The notes beneath the pieces were generated by a model. That model saw nothing but the letters and a program-made list of their open reading frames with translations, did no database searches and was not told where the DNA came from. From Aquarana catesbeiana (taxonomy: Eukaryota > Chordata > Amphibia > Anura > Ranidae), in NCBI RefSeq assembly GCF_042186555.1, contig NC_133326.1, positions 441,304,147 to 441,368,146 on the forward strand: 64,000 nt of DNA, read 5' to 3'. The first letter of the stretch is position 1; every line of letters starts with the position of its first letter. The position numbers and the translations under genes were made by a program. This document shows, piece after piece, positions 55,823-64,000 of the stretch.

Positions 55823-58110
55823 GGGGAAAGCAGTGATTGGCTCCCTGGACAACCTTATGTGCTGATGGACAACATGGGAATCATGATGTGCATTCTGCAT
55901 TCTCAAAAGCGCCTTGAACCCTGACCAGATGGTTGGAGTATCTGGGTCTGATTTTCAGCTTGGCGCAGGCCAAAGTGTTCCTTCCAGTGGACAAATTCCA
56001 GAAACTTCGGACTGCGATTCAGCTGCTACTGTTCCACAGACAATCCTCCCTGCGTTTTTCCATGCAGGTCCTGGGTCTTATAGTACCCACCTTTTGAGGT
56101 GGCTCTGTATGCGCAATTCCATATGGGCGTTCTGCAGAGAGAAATCTTAGCTTAAATTTGGGACAAATCTCCCACTTCCTTGGACAGTTGAAATTGTCTG
56201 GGCCAGTCAGCCAGGGCCTCTCTTCTCTGGTGGCTTTGGTTTCCATCCAGGAAGTCCTTTTTCCCCCTCCAGTGGACGGTGGTTACGACTGACACCAACC
56301 TATCTGGCTGGGAAGGGATCCTGGGGTCAAGGTGGGCTCAGGGTCCTTCAACACCGGAGGAGACTGTGCTGCCCATCAATGTCCTGCAACTAAGAGTGAT
56401 CTTGCTGTGTCTGGAGTGATGGACAGACCTTCTCTGTGGGTGCCCAGTGAGGATCCAATCGGACAAAGCCACCGCGGTGATCTACATCGGCTACCAGGGC
56501 AGCATGAAGAGTGTGGCACCGGTGTTTCGTATTGTTTCATATGTCTTCCCCTAATGCCCCTTCATCTGCTGCACATGAAAGAGGCTGAAGGCATTCCGGT
56601 GGCTCCAGATTGGCTTGTCAACCCTGGTACGCTTATTTAGTGCAGCTGGTCGCAGACACTTCCTGATGGCTGCCACTTCGGGAAGATCTTCTGTCCCAAT
56701 GACTGATTTTTACTGTCTCTGACTAACGGCATGACTATTTAAAGCCAGGTTCTTAGAGACCGGGGTTGTCGGGTTCAGTGATCCCTACAATGTTGAAGGT
56801 GCACAAGTCTACATCTTGGAAGATTTGGAAGGCTTTTATCACCTGGTGCGAGGCTCTGGATTTCCATCTACGCTCTTTCTCGGTTGCTGAGGTTTTGGCC
56901 CTTCTCCTTAAGTGGAGTTCAACCAAAGCTTGCTTTGAGTACCATTAAGTGGCAAGTTTCTGTCCTGGCAATATTCTTTCAAAGATCTTTTTCCACTCCT
57001 TGATTCGTACCTTCATCCAGGGGGTTCTTCATGTGGCACCTCCTATGCGTTCCCCATTGACGCCATGGCACCTGGACTTGGTTTTTTGACTTCTTGAAAC
57101 CTCCCTTTAAGAATTTTAGGGATATTTCCCTACTTATGCTATCCCAGAAAGTCAGTTGGTCACCATCACTTCTGCTCTGCGGTTGTCGGAGCTGGCAACC
57201 CTATCCTGCAAGTCTCCTTTTTAAACTTGCACAGGAATAAGCTGGTTCTCTGTCCATGTCCCTCCTTCGTTCTAAAAGTGGTGTCGGACTTCCTCCTGAA
57301 TGAGGATGTTGTCCTGCCTTACCTTGGTCCACGTCCTTCAAACCCTAAGAAGGTTACGCTGCACTCCTTACATGTGGTCCAGGCAGTTCGTATATACCTG
57401 TCGAGTACAGCTTCCTTCCAGAAGTTGGTTTCTTTTTGTGGTCGCAGAAGGCCCACAGAAAAGCCTGGTGGTCTCCTCTGCCACTATTTCTTGTTGGGTT
57501 TGGCAGATGATTGTTCAGGCGAATGCCATTAGGGTAGGGCTCCTCCCTTTCCTGTTGTAGCAGACTTCCCCCGGGGGCGATTAGTGCCTCTTGAACCTCA
57601 TGCATCTGTGTCTCAAGTTTGCAGTGTGTTTACCTGCTCATCTGTGCACAATTTCACCAAAATGTGCAAAGTTGATGTGGTCACATCTTTAGTTACTTTT
57701 CTTGGCCACAAGGATTTGCAGGCCACTGTCTGAGGTTCCATGTTTTTCCCTTGGGGGATTTGTTTCTGGTGTCCGACATGCTTGTCTGTTTGCTTCTGTT
57801 TTTTTGTTTTGTTTTTTTTTTGCCCACCCCTTGTTGAGGTACTGCTTTGGGACATCCCTATAGTTGAGAATCAGAAGAGCTCTGTCCACAGAGGAGTGCA
57901 AGAGAACTTTTTTGAGTCTTCTTTCTGGTACTATTATGTGACTAACTGGCTTGCCTATAGCAGAGAAGGGGAGTTATACCAGCTCAAACTGCCCATTGGT
58001 CAGCGGTGCTGTGTTCTTTTCTGCCCAGTGTCCTACTCCTGTAGGTGGTGCTTTAAAACCCTATGGTCGAGAATCCGAAGAGCTGTGTCAGTCAATGAAC
58101 TCATAGAAGG
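55823..58110 (+). pseudogene. DIRS-2 RT end, RNase H and recombinase
   Basis: RT catalytic-box remnant GSLDNLM at about 55833-55853, then 'MVGVSGSDFQLGAGQS' (thumb). RNase H 56280-56520: 'TDTNLSGWEGILG' with the first Asp, 'LPINVLQLRVILLCL', 'RIQSDKATAVIYIGYQG'. Recombinase 56770-57560: 'VTITSALRLSELATLSC' with the Arg region altered, 'VVSDFLLNEDVVLPYLG', 'SLHVVQAVRIYL'. 3' end with ICR piece at 57840-57900 and terminal repeat at 58035-58110. Many frame breaks. Confidence 0.7.
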
Positions 58111-58316
58111 ATTTTACAGAGTAGCACAAAAAATGTGTTTTCTTGGAGTCCATTAAAGGACACTGATCCCACCCCTGTCTTTATGAGCATGCTCTTGTTA
58201 TCACTTAGTACAAACTGAGGCATGTAGGTAGAGGATGTGTAATTCTAGGCTATCCTACAAATTTTTTTTTTGCCAGTGTCTTATACCCTTTTTAGATGGC
58301 AGTATAACCCAACAGT
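58111..58316 (+). mobile_element. Extra DIRS end fragment
   Basis: 'agaaggattttacagagtagcacaaaaaatg' and 'ttcttggagtccattaaaggacactgatccc' resemble a second ICR/right-end block, then 'tgccagtgtcttatacccttttt'. Placed after the right terminal repeat of DIRS-2. Confidence 0.5.
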
Positions 58317-58560
58317 TAAAGAGCAATTCCAGGTATAGATATGTTATACATGGTTACATTGGTCCAGCTTGGACCAATGTAACTATGCATATACCATACC
58401 TGGTCAGTGCTCCTGGAAGCTGGAAATCACAAGTAGACACCGCTACTCCTGTGACCCTCACTTGTTTCCGTGTTCCTTGCCGAATGGTTGCCGTGCTGCA
58501 TTCTAAGTACAGGAGACTGGACCAATATAACTATGTATAAAAATCCATAACTGGAATTAT
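58317..58560. mobile_element. MITE, 'AGAGCAATTCCAGGTATAGAT' family
   Basis: Left TTAAAGAGCAATTCCAGGTAT pairs imperfectly with a right part 'ccataactggaattatg'. An inner hairpin 'ttacattggtccagc / ttggaccaatgtaa' is perfect, and a second 'ggaccaatataactatgtata' repeats it. Confidence 0.6.
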
Positions 58561-58984
58561 GTTTTTACAAGTTATTAACTTTACAGAGGGTTTGTGTTTT
58601 ACATTTAGTAGAAGTGGTGTATATATTTCAGTTGAATGTGCCAATAATTTACAAAAAAAAATAGCCTGCAATTACATTGCAGGTGTATTGTAAAATGTAC
58701 AAAAGTATATTGTAAGATATTTTTTATTTTTTTTTTAATCTGTATGAATTCTTTCAGAAAATATATGGTTTGATTTGTTTTTTTTTTTTTTTTTGTATTT
58801 TAAGGTTTTGTATTGGCTTTTTTTAGTTGATGTAAATATATGAGAACAGTTTGAACCACCAGGTTGCAGTAGAGCAGAAGCCACAGCAGAGAATATATTA
58901 GCACTCTCCTTCTCTGTTTCAAATGAATAAAATATTAACCAAAACCCTAACTGTCCAAGTGTTGAACAGGTGCCACATCCCAAT

Positions 58985-59400
58985 GTATATTTAAAACAAG
59001 GTGCAGCACATAAATGATAAAATTCTAAAAAAGTCCAATAATAATCCAACAGAAAAGAGAAGAGGACTACAGGTCCCAGCAAACACCTAGAGGATTCCAC
59101 CGGTTCACTATGGGGGAGTTGACTGGAGTTCCTGTCTCTGCCTGGATGTTCACCCTTTTGGGACCTGTGCATATGACCATCTTTTAGCTCAGTGGTCCAG
59201 TACTTGAGGTGAGCGTAGCAATTGCTCTGGAGGTGAAGGGTCTGTCACCATTGTATTCTTCTGAATTGTGCTTTGTCACGCAAAATCCTCTCTGTGTTTA
59301 CTGGGACCTGTAGTCCTCTTCTCCTTTCTGTTGGATTATTAGCAGACTTTTTTAGAATTTTATCATTTATGCGCGCTGCACCTTGTTTTAAATATTTACC
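58985..59400. repeat. Palindrome in the left tail of fold-back element 4
   Basis: 'atttaaaacaaggtgcagc...aagagaagaggactacaggtcccag' (58988-59080) mirrored by 'ctgggacctgtagtcctcttctc...gctgcaccttgttttaaat' (59299-59393). Loop about 200 bp without ribozyme core. Confidence 0.8.
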
Positions 59401-59676
59401 TGGATTATGTGATGATCCTTTGTGCAAGCTGCATTCGTTTTTAGAAATTAGATTTTTTACGCTGATTGGTTTACTTATATATCACATAACAATGTATATA
59501 CAAAAATCAAAATGGATTGGAGAAGGGACTTTAGAGGCACCAGCAACACTTGTATTTATTATAAAAAGTTTTTATTGAATGCAAATATATTAAAATTCAG
59601 TTTAAAATGAAACATCATGGATACAGAAGTTCATGACTACAAAAACAATTTTTGACATGTCCTGTTCTGATTCAAC

Positions 59677-59887
59677 ATGGCATAGTTACATACATGGTTA
59701 CATAGTAGATGAGGCTGAAAAAAGACACAAGTCCATCAATTCCAATCTACGTGTATGATTATGTCAGTATTACATTGTATATCCCTATATGTTGTGGTAG
59801 TTCAGGTGCTTATCTAATAGTTTTTTGAAGCTATCGATGCTCCCCGCTGAGACCACCGCCTGTGGAAGGGAATTCAACATCCTTGCC
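59677..59887 (-). mobile_element. CR1 LINE 3' tail, antisense
   Basis: Starts 'gttacatacatggttacatagtagatgaggctgaaaaaagacacaagtcc', the complement of the CR1 3' end seen at 55780-55822; ends with 'gcctgtggaagggaattcaaca'. It interrupts the left arm of fold-back element 4; the right arm lacks it. Confidence 0.85.
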
Positions 59888-60319
59888 GCTCTTGCAGGCA
59901 TCGCAACAATACCCCAACATTTCAACTACAGAAAGTCTTCTTCATGGGGTTCTTTGTGGAGAAATGCAATGAATGGACACTACAAGACAAAGGTCAGTTA
60001 ATGACTCATTGTACAAAAAGTTATATATATTTTTTCACGCACATGGATACATCTTAAAATGTTTATGTAGAGAAATCAGATACGGATACCAGTAACCGCT
60101 CAACACACACCAAAGGATCAGGAGGCAATTCAAGGGAAGATTTTCCAAGTATTTGAAAGATTTTTTTTTTGGTAGATTCATTGACATACGTAGAATGGTA
60201 CACACATGAAAAGAAACGTATGTAAATGTTATAGGTAAACGCACTTGTAGCTTCAATACAGAAACATCAACTATAACACCGAACTCTGTGAATATTGCAT
60301 ACAGTGTGGTAGACAAAAC

Positions 60320-61265
60320 TTATGAGCTCAGAAGGGGACATCCCAGCGCTCCCATTTCCTGTCAAAGAGGTGAATAGTGTCATACAGGGTGTGGTGGATG
60401 CGTTCAGGGAGCCTGATTATTTCTATTCTGGCCAGGATACTGAGGGCCATCATCCAGTGGATGGCTACAAACATTGTGTGTATTAGTCTTTGACAAGGAA
60501 CCGGAACATCTGGGATTTTAGTAAAGAAAATGCACATCTGTACTGTCAAAGTGAGCAGGTGACCCGCTATCTTGGAGGCTCTCGTGGCCGCCTGTTGCCA
60601 AAGTGGCTTGAGGTGTTTGCAACTCCAAAAGATGTGGAGGAAGGAACCGAGTTCAGGGCAGCCACGAAAGCACAGGGGAGATGCAGTCGGGTAGATGGTG
60701 TGAAGCTTAGTGGGCATCGTGTACCATCTGGTATGCAATTTAATAGCAGTTTCATGGGTAGACATACATATTGAGTTCTTAAACATATTTTCTAACATCT
60801 CCTCCCGCTGGGGGGGAGAACGTGAGATTAGTTTCTAATTCCCATCTAGTCATTGGGTTAGTCTTATGTACTAAGAATGCTTCATTAAGATACCTGTATA
60901 TACGTGAGAACTCCCTTCTCTCTAGATGTGTGCTCACAGATAAGTTCAAACTGAGTGAGCACGGGATGATATCGAACCTCTACTAAGGTAGAAGTGTCGT
61001 ATTTGAAGATAACGGTAGTGCTCAGATGGAGCTATATCATATTCAGTGTGGAGTTGGGCAAATGATTTAAAGTGTGTGCCATCTTTGAAGGCTGCAAAAA
61101 AGGTTAGGTCTTTGGAACTCCATGTGGCCACGCTGTCTCTGTCGGAAGGCTGGGGGAAAGTCGGGGTCTCTTATAAAGGAGTAAAGAGGTGCCAGAGGGG
61201 AGGCTAATTTGGGCAAAATCGCCATTTTAATGGCCGTGATTCTACCTAAAAATTAAAGTTTGTTT
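60320..61265 (-). mobile_element. L1-type LINE 3' fragment, antisense
   Basis: On the minus strand: about 61190-61260 'GRITAIKMAILPKL' (typical near the end of L1 RT), 60946-61131 'FAQLHTEYDIAPSEHYRYLQIRHF', and 60328-60798 'TRWYTMPTKLHTIYPTASPLCFRGC' then 'SFLHIFWSC', the Cys-containing C-terminal domain of L1 ORF2. The order is correct; 5' truncated. No poly(A) was seen. Confidence 0.82.
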
Positions 61266-61429
61266 AAGGTAAATATTCATCCAACAGCTAATCAAAAAAA
61301 AACATCTCATGGGAAGAAAATACTACAAACCCAGGGCTGGCAAAAAATAGCATTGGAGTACATAAAGTTATGTTAATATTAATATCTTCAAAAATAGAGA
61401 GGCATAACTGGTAAGTATACCAAAAATAC

Positions 61430-61735
61430 TCATGCCCCGTACACACGAGCGGAAATTCTGCCAGCAAAAGTCCGATGAGAGCTTTTGGTCCAAAAATCCG
61501 ACCATGTCTATGCTCCATCTGACTTTTGCTGGCGGAATTCCAGCCAGCAAAAGATTGAGAGCATGTTCTCAATTTTTCAGTCGGAAAAAGTTCCGATCTG
61601 AAATTCCGATCGTCTGTACCAATTCCGACGTGCAAAATTCCTACGCATGCTCTGAAACAATTCGACGCATGCTCGTCGTCACCGTATTCTTAAATACGCA
61701 TACGTCGTCACCGTATACAGTAAAGCTGTTACTGG
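61430..61735. mobile_element. MITE with hairpin start, 'CCGTACACACGAGCGG' family
   Basis: 'cggaaattctgccagcaaaagtccga' (61449-61474) is mirrored by 'tctgacttttgctggcggaattcc' (61528-61551). Further internal repeats 'acgcatgctc' and 'gtcgtcaccgtat' occur. End not resolved; class uncertain. Confidence 0.5.
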
Positions 61736-61865
61736 CATCCCTATCTGATTTCTCTACATAAACATTGTAAGATATATCCATGTGTGTGAAAAAATATATA
61801 TTACTTTTTGTATAATGAGTCATTAACTGGCCTATGTTTTGTAGTGTCCATTCATTGCATTCCTC

Positions 61866-61919
61866 CACAAAGAACCCCCTGAAGAAGACTTTCTGTAGTT
61901 GAAACGGGGTATTGTTGTG
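61866..61919 (+). ncRNA. Degenerate hammerhead ribozyme core
   Basis: CTGAAGA (61879-61885, fits CUGANGA), stem II GACT...AGTT with one G-U pair (61887-61900), GAAA (61901-61904), stem III AC...GT, cleavage triplet GTA (61909-61911). The proximal stem I does not pair; distal CACAA/TTGTG (61866-61870, 61915-61919) can. Probably inactive. The mirrored copy in the left arm (minus strand, about 59899-59945) has ATGAAGA and GAAA. Confidence 0.5.
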
Positions 61920-62195
61920 ATGCTATGTTGAATCTAAACAGGGCATATCAAAAATTGTTTCTGTAGTCATGAACTTCTGTGTCCATGAGGTTTCATTTTA
62001 AACTGAATTTTAATATATTTGCATTCAATAAAAATGTTTTATAATACATGTATTGCTGGTGCCTCTAAATTCCCTTCTCTAATCCATTTTGTTTTTCAAA
62101 TGAATATGCAATAAAAGTGAACTTTGCTGTAAAGAAACTGTTTTTGTAGATATGTATGTTTATATTCCTGTAAATGTCACTTTTTATCTTACTAG

Positions 62196-62345
62196 GAAGG
62201 TAAAGTTATCAAAAAGTCAAGTGGGTTCTCTGGTAAAGGTTTTAAATTTGATGAAACAGAGCATGCTTTGGCCAATGAGAGGAAAAAACTTCAAAAGGCT
62301 GCACTTGGTCTTCAGGATTCAGATGATGAAGACACAGCTCTTGAT
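62196..62345 (+). CDS. DDX46: DDX46 internal exon: linker after helicase core
   Basis: Fifty codons beginning GAA GGT AAA and ending GCT CTT GAT. The peptide contains GKVIKKSSGFSGKGFKFDET, LANERKKLQKAALGLQDS and the acidic DDED, matching DDX46 directly after the helicase core. Acceptor tttttatcttactag (AG 62194-62195); donor GAT|gtaagt at 62346, a strong site. Phase 0. It follows the 10048-10185 exon by family order with no missing residue. The basic Gly/Lys part and the acidic run are typical of the flexible C-terminal region. Strongly conserved, unlike all surrounding DNA. Confidence 0.95.
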
Positions 62346-62400
62346 GTAAGTAAACTCCATTGACCTTCCAGGGTTTTCCTTAAATGATTTATACCATTAA

Positions 62401-63036
62401 AGTGGATGTAAACCCAAAATCTTTGTTGTTGTTGATATCATACTGTAGAGTATAAGATTTCTTTTCATTTGAGCCCAGTCTTGCCACACAGAGTTAATCC
62501 ATCTCTGAGCAATCCTCTTTTATTGTTCAGTGAGAAAAATCTTGACAAACTAAGAAAAACTTTGTCAAATCCTCCCCCTTGCTGTGAGTGACAGGTGATT
62601 TACATCTCGTGCACTAGCCTAAGACACAGGCATTATTTTTTAATTCCCTCCCCCACTCCTTTCTTCAGCAGCTCTGCAAGGATTGGCTGTTCCACACCTC
62701 AGCATGATTTGGCATGCTGAAGTCATGTGGTTGCTTTCCTGTCTTTTCACTGGATGTTAGAGATCATAGCAGAAGTTCAGTGTTAGAAATACACAGGAGA
62801 AAATGTATATTGACAAGGGGAGTGTAGAGGTGGGTGGGGAGTCTACTGACATCACGACTCCACCCACCGAGCTCCAGACAACAGACCCACCCACAGAATA
62901 TGCAGTTTTTCGGGTCTAATAACAGACAGAGGGGAGACATTTGACAGGTAAAGATACATGCAGGAGGCATGTATATCCTTATAGATAACCCCTATGGCAG
63001 TAGTTTAGAAAGGATGACATTGGGTTTACATCCACT
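62401..63036. mobile_element. TTAA-flanked MITE, copy 3 (636 bp)
   Basis: AGTGGATGTAAACCC ... GGGTTTACATCCACT with TTAA on both sides (62397-62400, 63037-63040). Nearly identical along its length to 2896-3513; small differences include an 18-bp insertion near 62975. Confidence 0.88.
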
Positions 63037-63186
63037 TTAAGGTTCCTAAAAAAAAAAAATGCAAACACAAAAAGGAACACTACACGTGTAAACCCAAGTT
63101 GCGCTATATGCATACTGCTGGCCTCACCTGATTTCTCCCATTTTCTGGGCCCTTTGGTATTGGCAACTGGTGAATACCCACTATTT

Positions 63187-63272
63187 AAAGTTCACCTTTT
63201 GCAGTTATGCGCATTTATAATTATTTCTAAGGAGCCTGCACAGTAGCTCCAAAGGTGAACTTATCCTTTAAT
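63187..63272. mobile_element. Short relative of the 'AGGAGAAGTTCAC' MITE
   Basis: 'TTTAAAGTTCACCTTT' at the left and 'AAAGGTGAACTTATCCTTTAA' at the right, about 86 bp between ends; compare 32552-33073. Confidence 0.65.
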
Positions 63273-63559
63273 ATTTCAGTAAACATGATGCAAAGTAAAT
63301 TTCACTCACTAGAACTATAAGTTTGTCTGTAATAAAACCAGATATCTAAGGCTGTAGTTTGCTTGCAAGCACCATAAGCTGCCAAAGCATACCTATTTGT
63401 TCATATTCTGGCTCCCCAGTTTGCCGAAGTTCATATACAAGGGCTTTCTGAATAGGGAAAAGGCTCCAGTATGCAGTGCTTGGACCTAATGGTATGTTTC
63501 TTAGCCACCAAGATTGTGAAAGTCTTGGTCTTTTACAGAGATGAAATGTTATGCATGTA

Positions 63560-64000
63560 CTGTGTCTTGAAATTTTCCACATTTTGTCATGTTACAACCA
63601 AAATCGTAAATGTATTTTATTGGGATTTTATGTGATAGACCAACACAAAGTGGCACATAATTGTGAAGTGGAAGGAAAATGATAAATGGTTTTTATTTTA
63701 TTTTTTTTCAAATATCTGAAAAGTGTGGCTTGCATTTGTATTCAGACCCCGTTACTCTGATACCCCTAACTAAAATCTAGTGGAACCAATTGCCTTCAGA
63801 AGTCACCTAATTAGTAAATAGAGTTCACCCGTGTGTAATTTATTCTCAGTATAAATACAGCTGTTCTGTGAAGCCCTCAGAAGTTTGTTAGAGAACAAAC
63901 AGCATCACAAATGCCAAGGAACACACCAAACAGGTCAGGGATAAAGTTGTGGAGAAGTTTAAAGCAGAGTTAGATTATAAAAAATATCCCAAGCTTTGAA
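63560..64000 (+). mobile_element. Tc1/mariner transposon, left part, cut by the window end
   Basis: Subterminal 'ttgaaattttccacattttgtcatgttacaacc' is typical of a frog Tc1 family. The terminal repeat itself appears shortened ('tactgtgtcttga'). The transposase N-terminus starts near 63910; after a missing base in 'atgccaagg' the frame reads 'KEHTKQVRDKVVEKFKA' and 'YKKISQAL', a helix-turn-helix. The rest is outside the window. Confidence 0.8.

Larger units (their letters stand above)
58930..62093. mobile_element. Fold-back element 4 (3.2 kb), Penelope-like candidate
   Basis: Identical 13-bp TTTCAAATGAATA at 58917-58929 and 62094-62106. Left arm 59501-59676 plus 59888-60095 is the complement of 61757-62093; the right arm abuts the right duplication. 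The left tail (58930-59500) contains its own palindrome (58985-59080 against 59290-59400). A hammerhead-like core lies inside both arms. Three insertions: CR1 59677-59887, L1 60320-61265 and a MITE about 61430-61735. Confidence 0.75.

Overview
The window looks like anuran (frog) nuclear DNA, probably from a large-genome ranid-type species. There is one vertebrate housekeeping gene, DDX46 (PRP5-type spliceosomal DEAD-box helicase), on the + strand. Three internal coding exons are visible (8638-8831, 10048-10185, 62196-62345); they join in frame and end in GT/AG splice sites. The rest is intron. The intron after the second exon is about 52 kb (10186-62195) and is almost entirely nested transposable elements. 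The frog assignment rests on the repeat mix: many DIRS retrotransposons with tyrosine recombinase, CR1/L2/L1 LINEs, Tc1 elements, hAT elements and TTAA-flanked MITEs. No complete gene, tRNA or rRNA gene was recognised.

Layout. 1-8 kb: a badly decayed DIRS element (gag?, RT, RNase H, recombinase and 3' end in order), broken up by MITEs and a 1.5-kb Tc1 transposon. 8.6-10.2 kb: DDX46 exons. 10.5-19 kb: MITEs, an antisense L2-type LINE 3' end and an antisense Tc1 carrying TTAA elements. 19.1-31.1 kb: a hAT transposon split by about 9 kb; the insert is a fold-back element holding a structurally complete DIRS copy (21178-27594), followed by a second fold-back element. 31.9-35.4 kb: old DIRS and CR1 fragments. 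35.4-58.1 kb: one DIRS element (family 2) split at about 37375/55823 by an 18.4-kb nest of DIRS family-1 copies. That nest itself carries two ribozyme-associated fold-back elements, a non-autonomous LTR element, CR1 pieces and MITEs. 58.9-62.1 kb: a further large fold-back element holding CR1 and L1 fragments. 62.4-64 kb: a TTAA MITE nearly identical to the one at 2.9 kb, and the start of another Tc1.

The most interesting signal is a set of fold-back (palindromic) insertions, each flanked by a 13-16 bp direct repeat read as a target-site duplication (19846-28030, 28041-28914, 41913-43698, 45290-46592, 58930-62093). In four of them the right arm of the palindrome runs up to the right duplication while the left end has an extra unpaired tail. 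One carries an intact-looking hammerhead ribozyme (42494-42533, + strand). Another carries a nine-position stem I hammerhead with one core mutation (46215-46265, - strand). A third has a degenerate hammerhead core inside its arms (61866-61919). Hammerheads, variable-length duplications and inverted terminal units together fit Penelope-like retroelements, but no Penelope RT or GIY-YIG domain was found here, so they would be non-autonomous or relics. The DIRS copies are all in the same orientation as DDX46, and their ends repeatedly carry a consensus-like 5' splice site.
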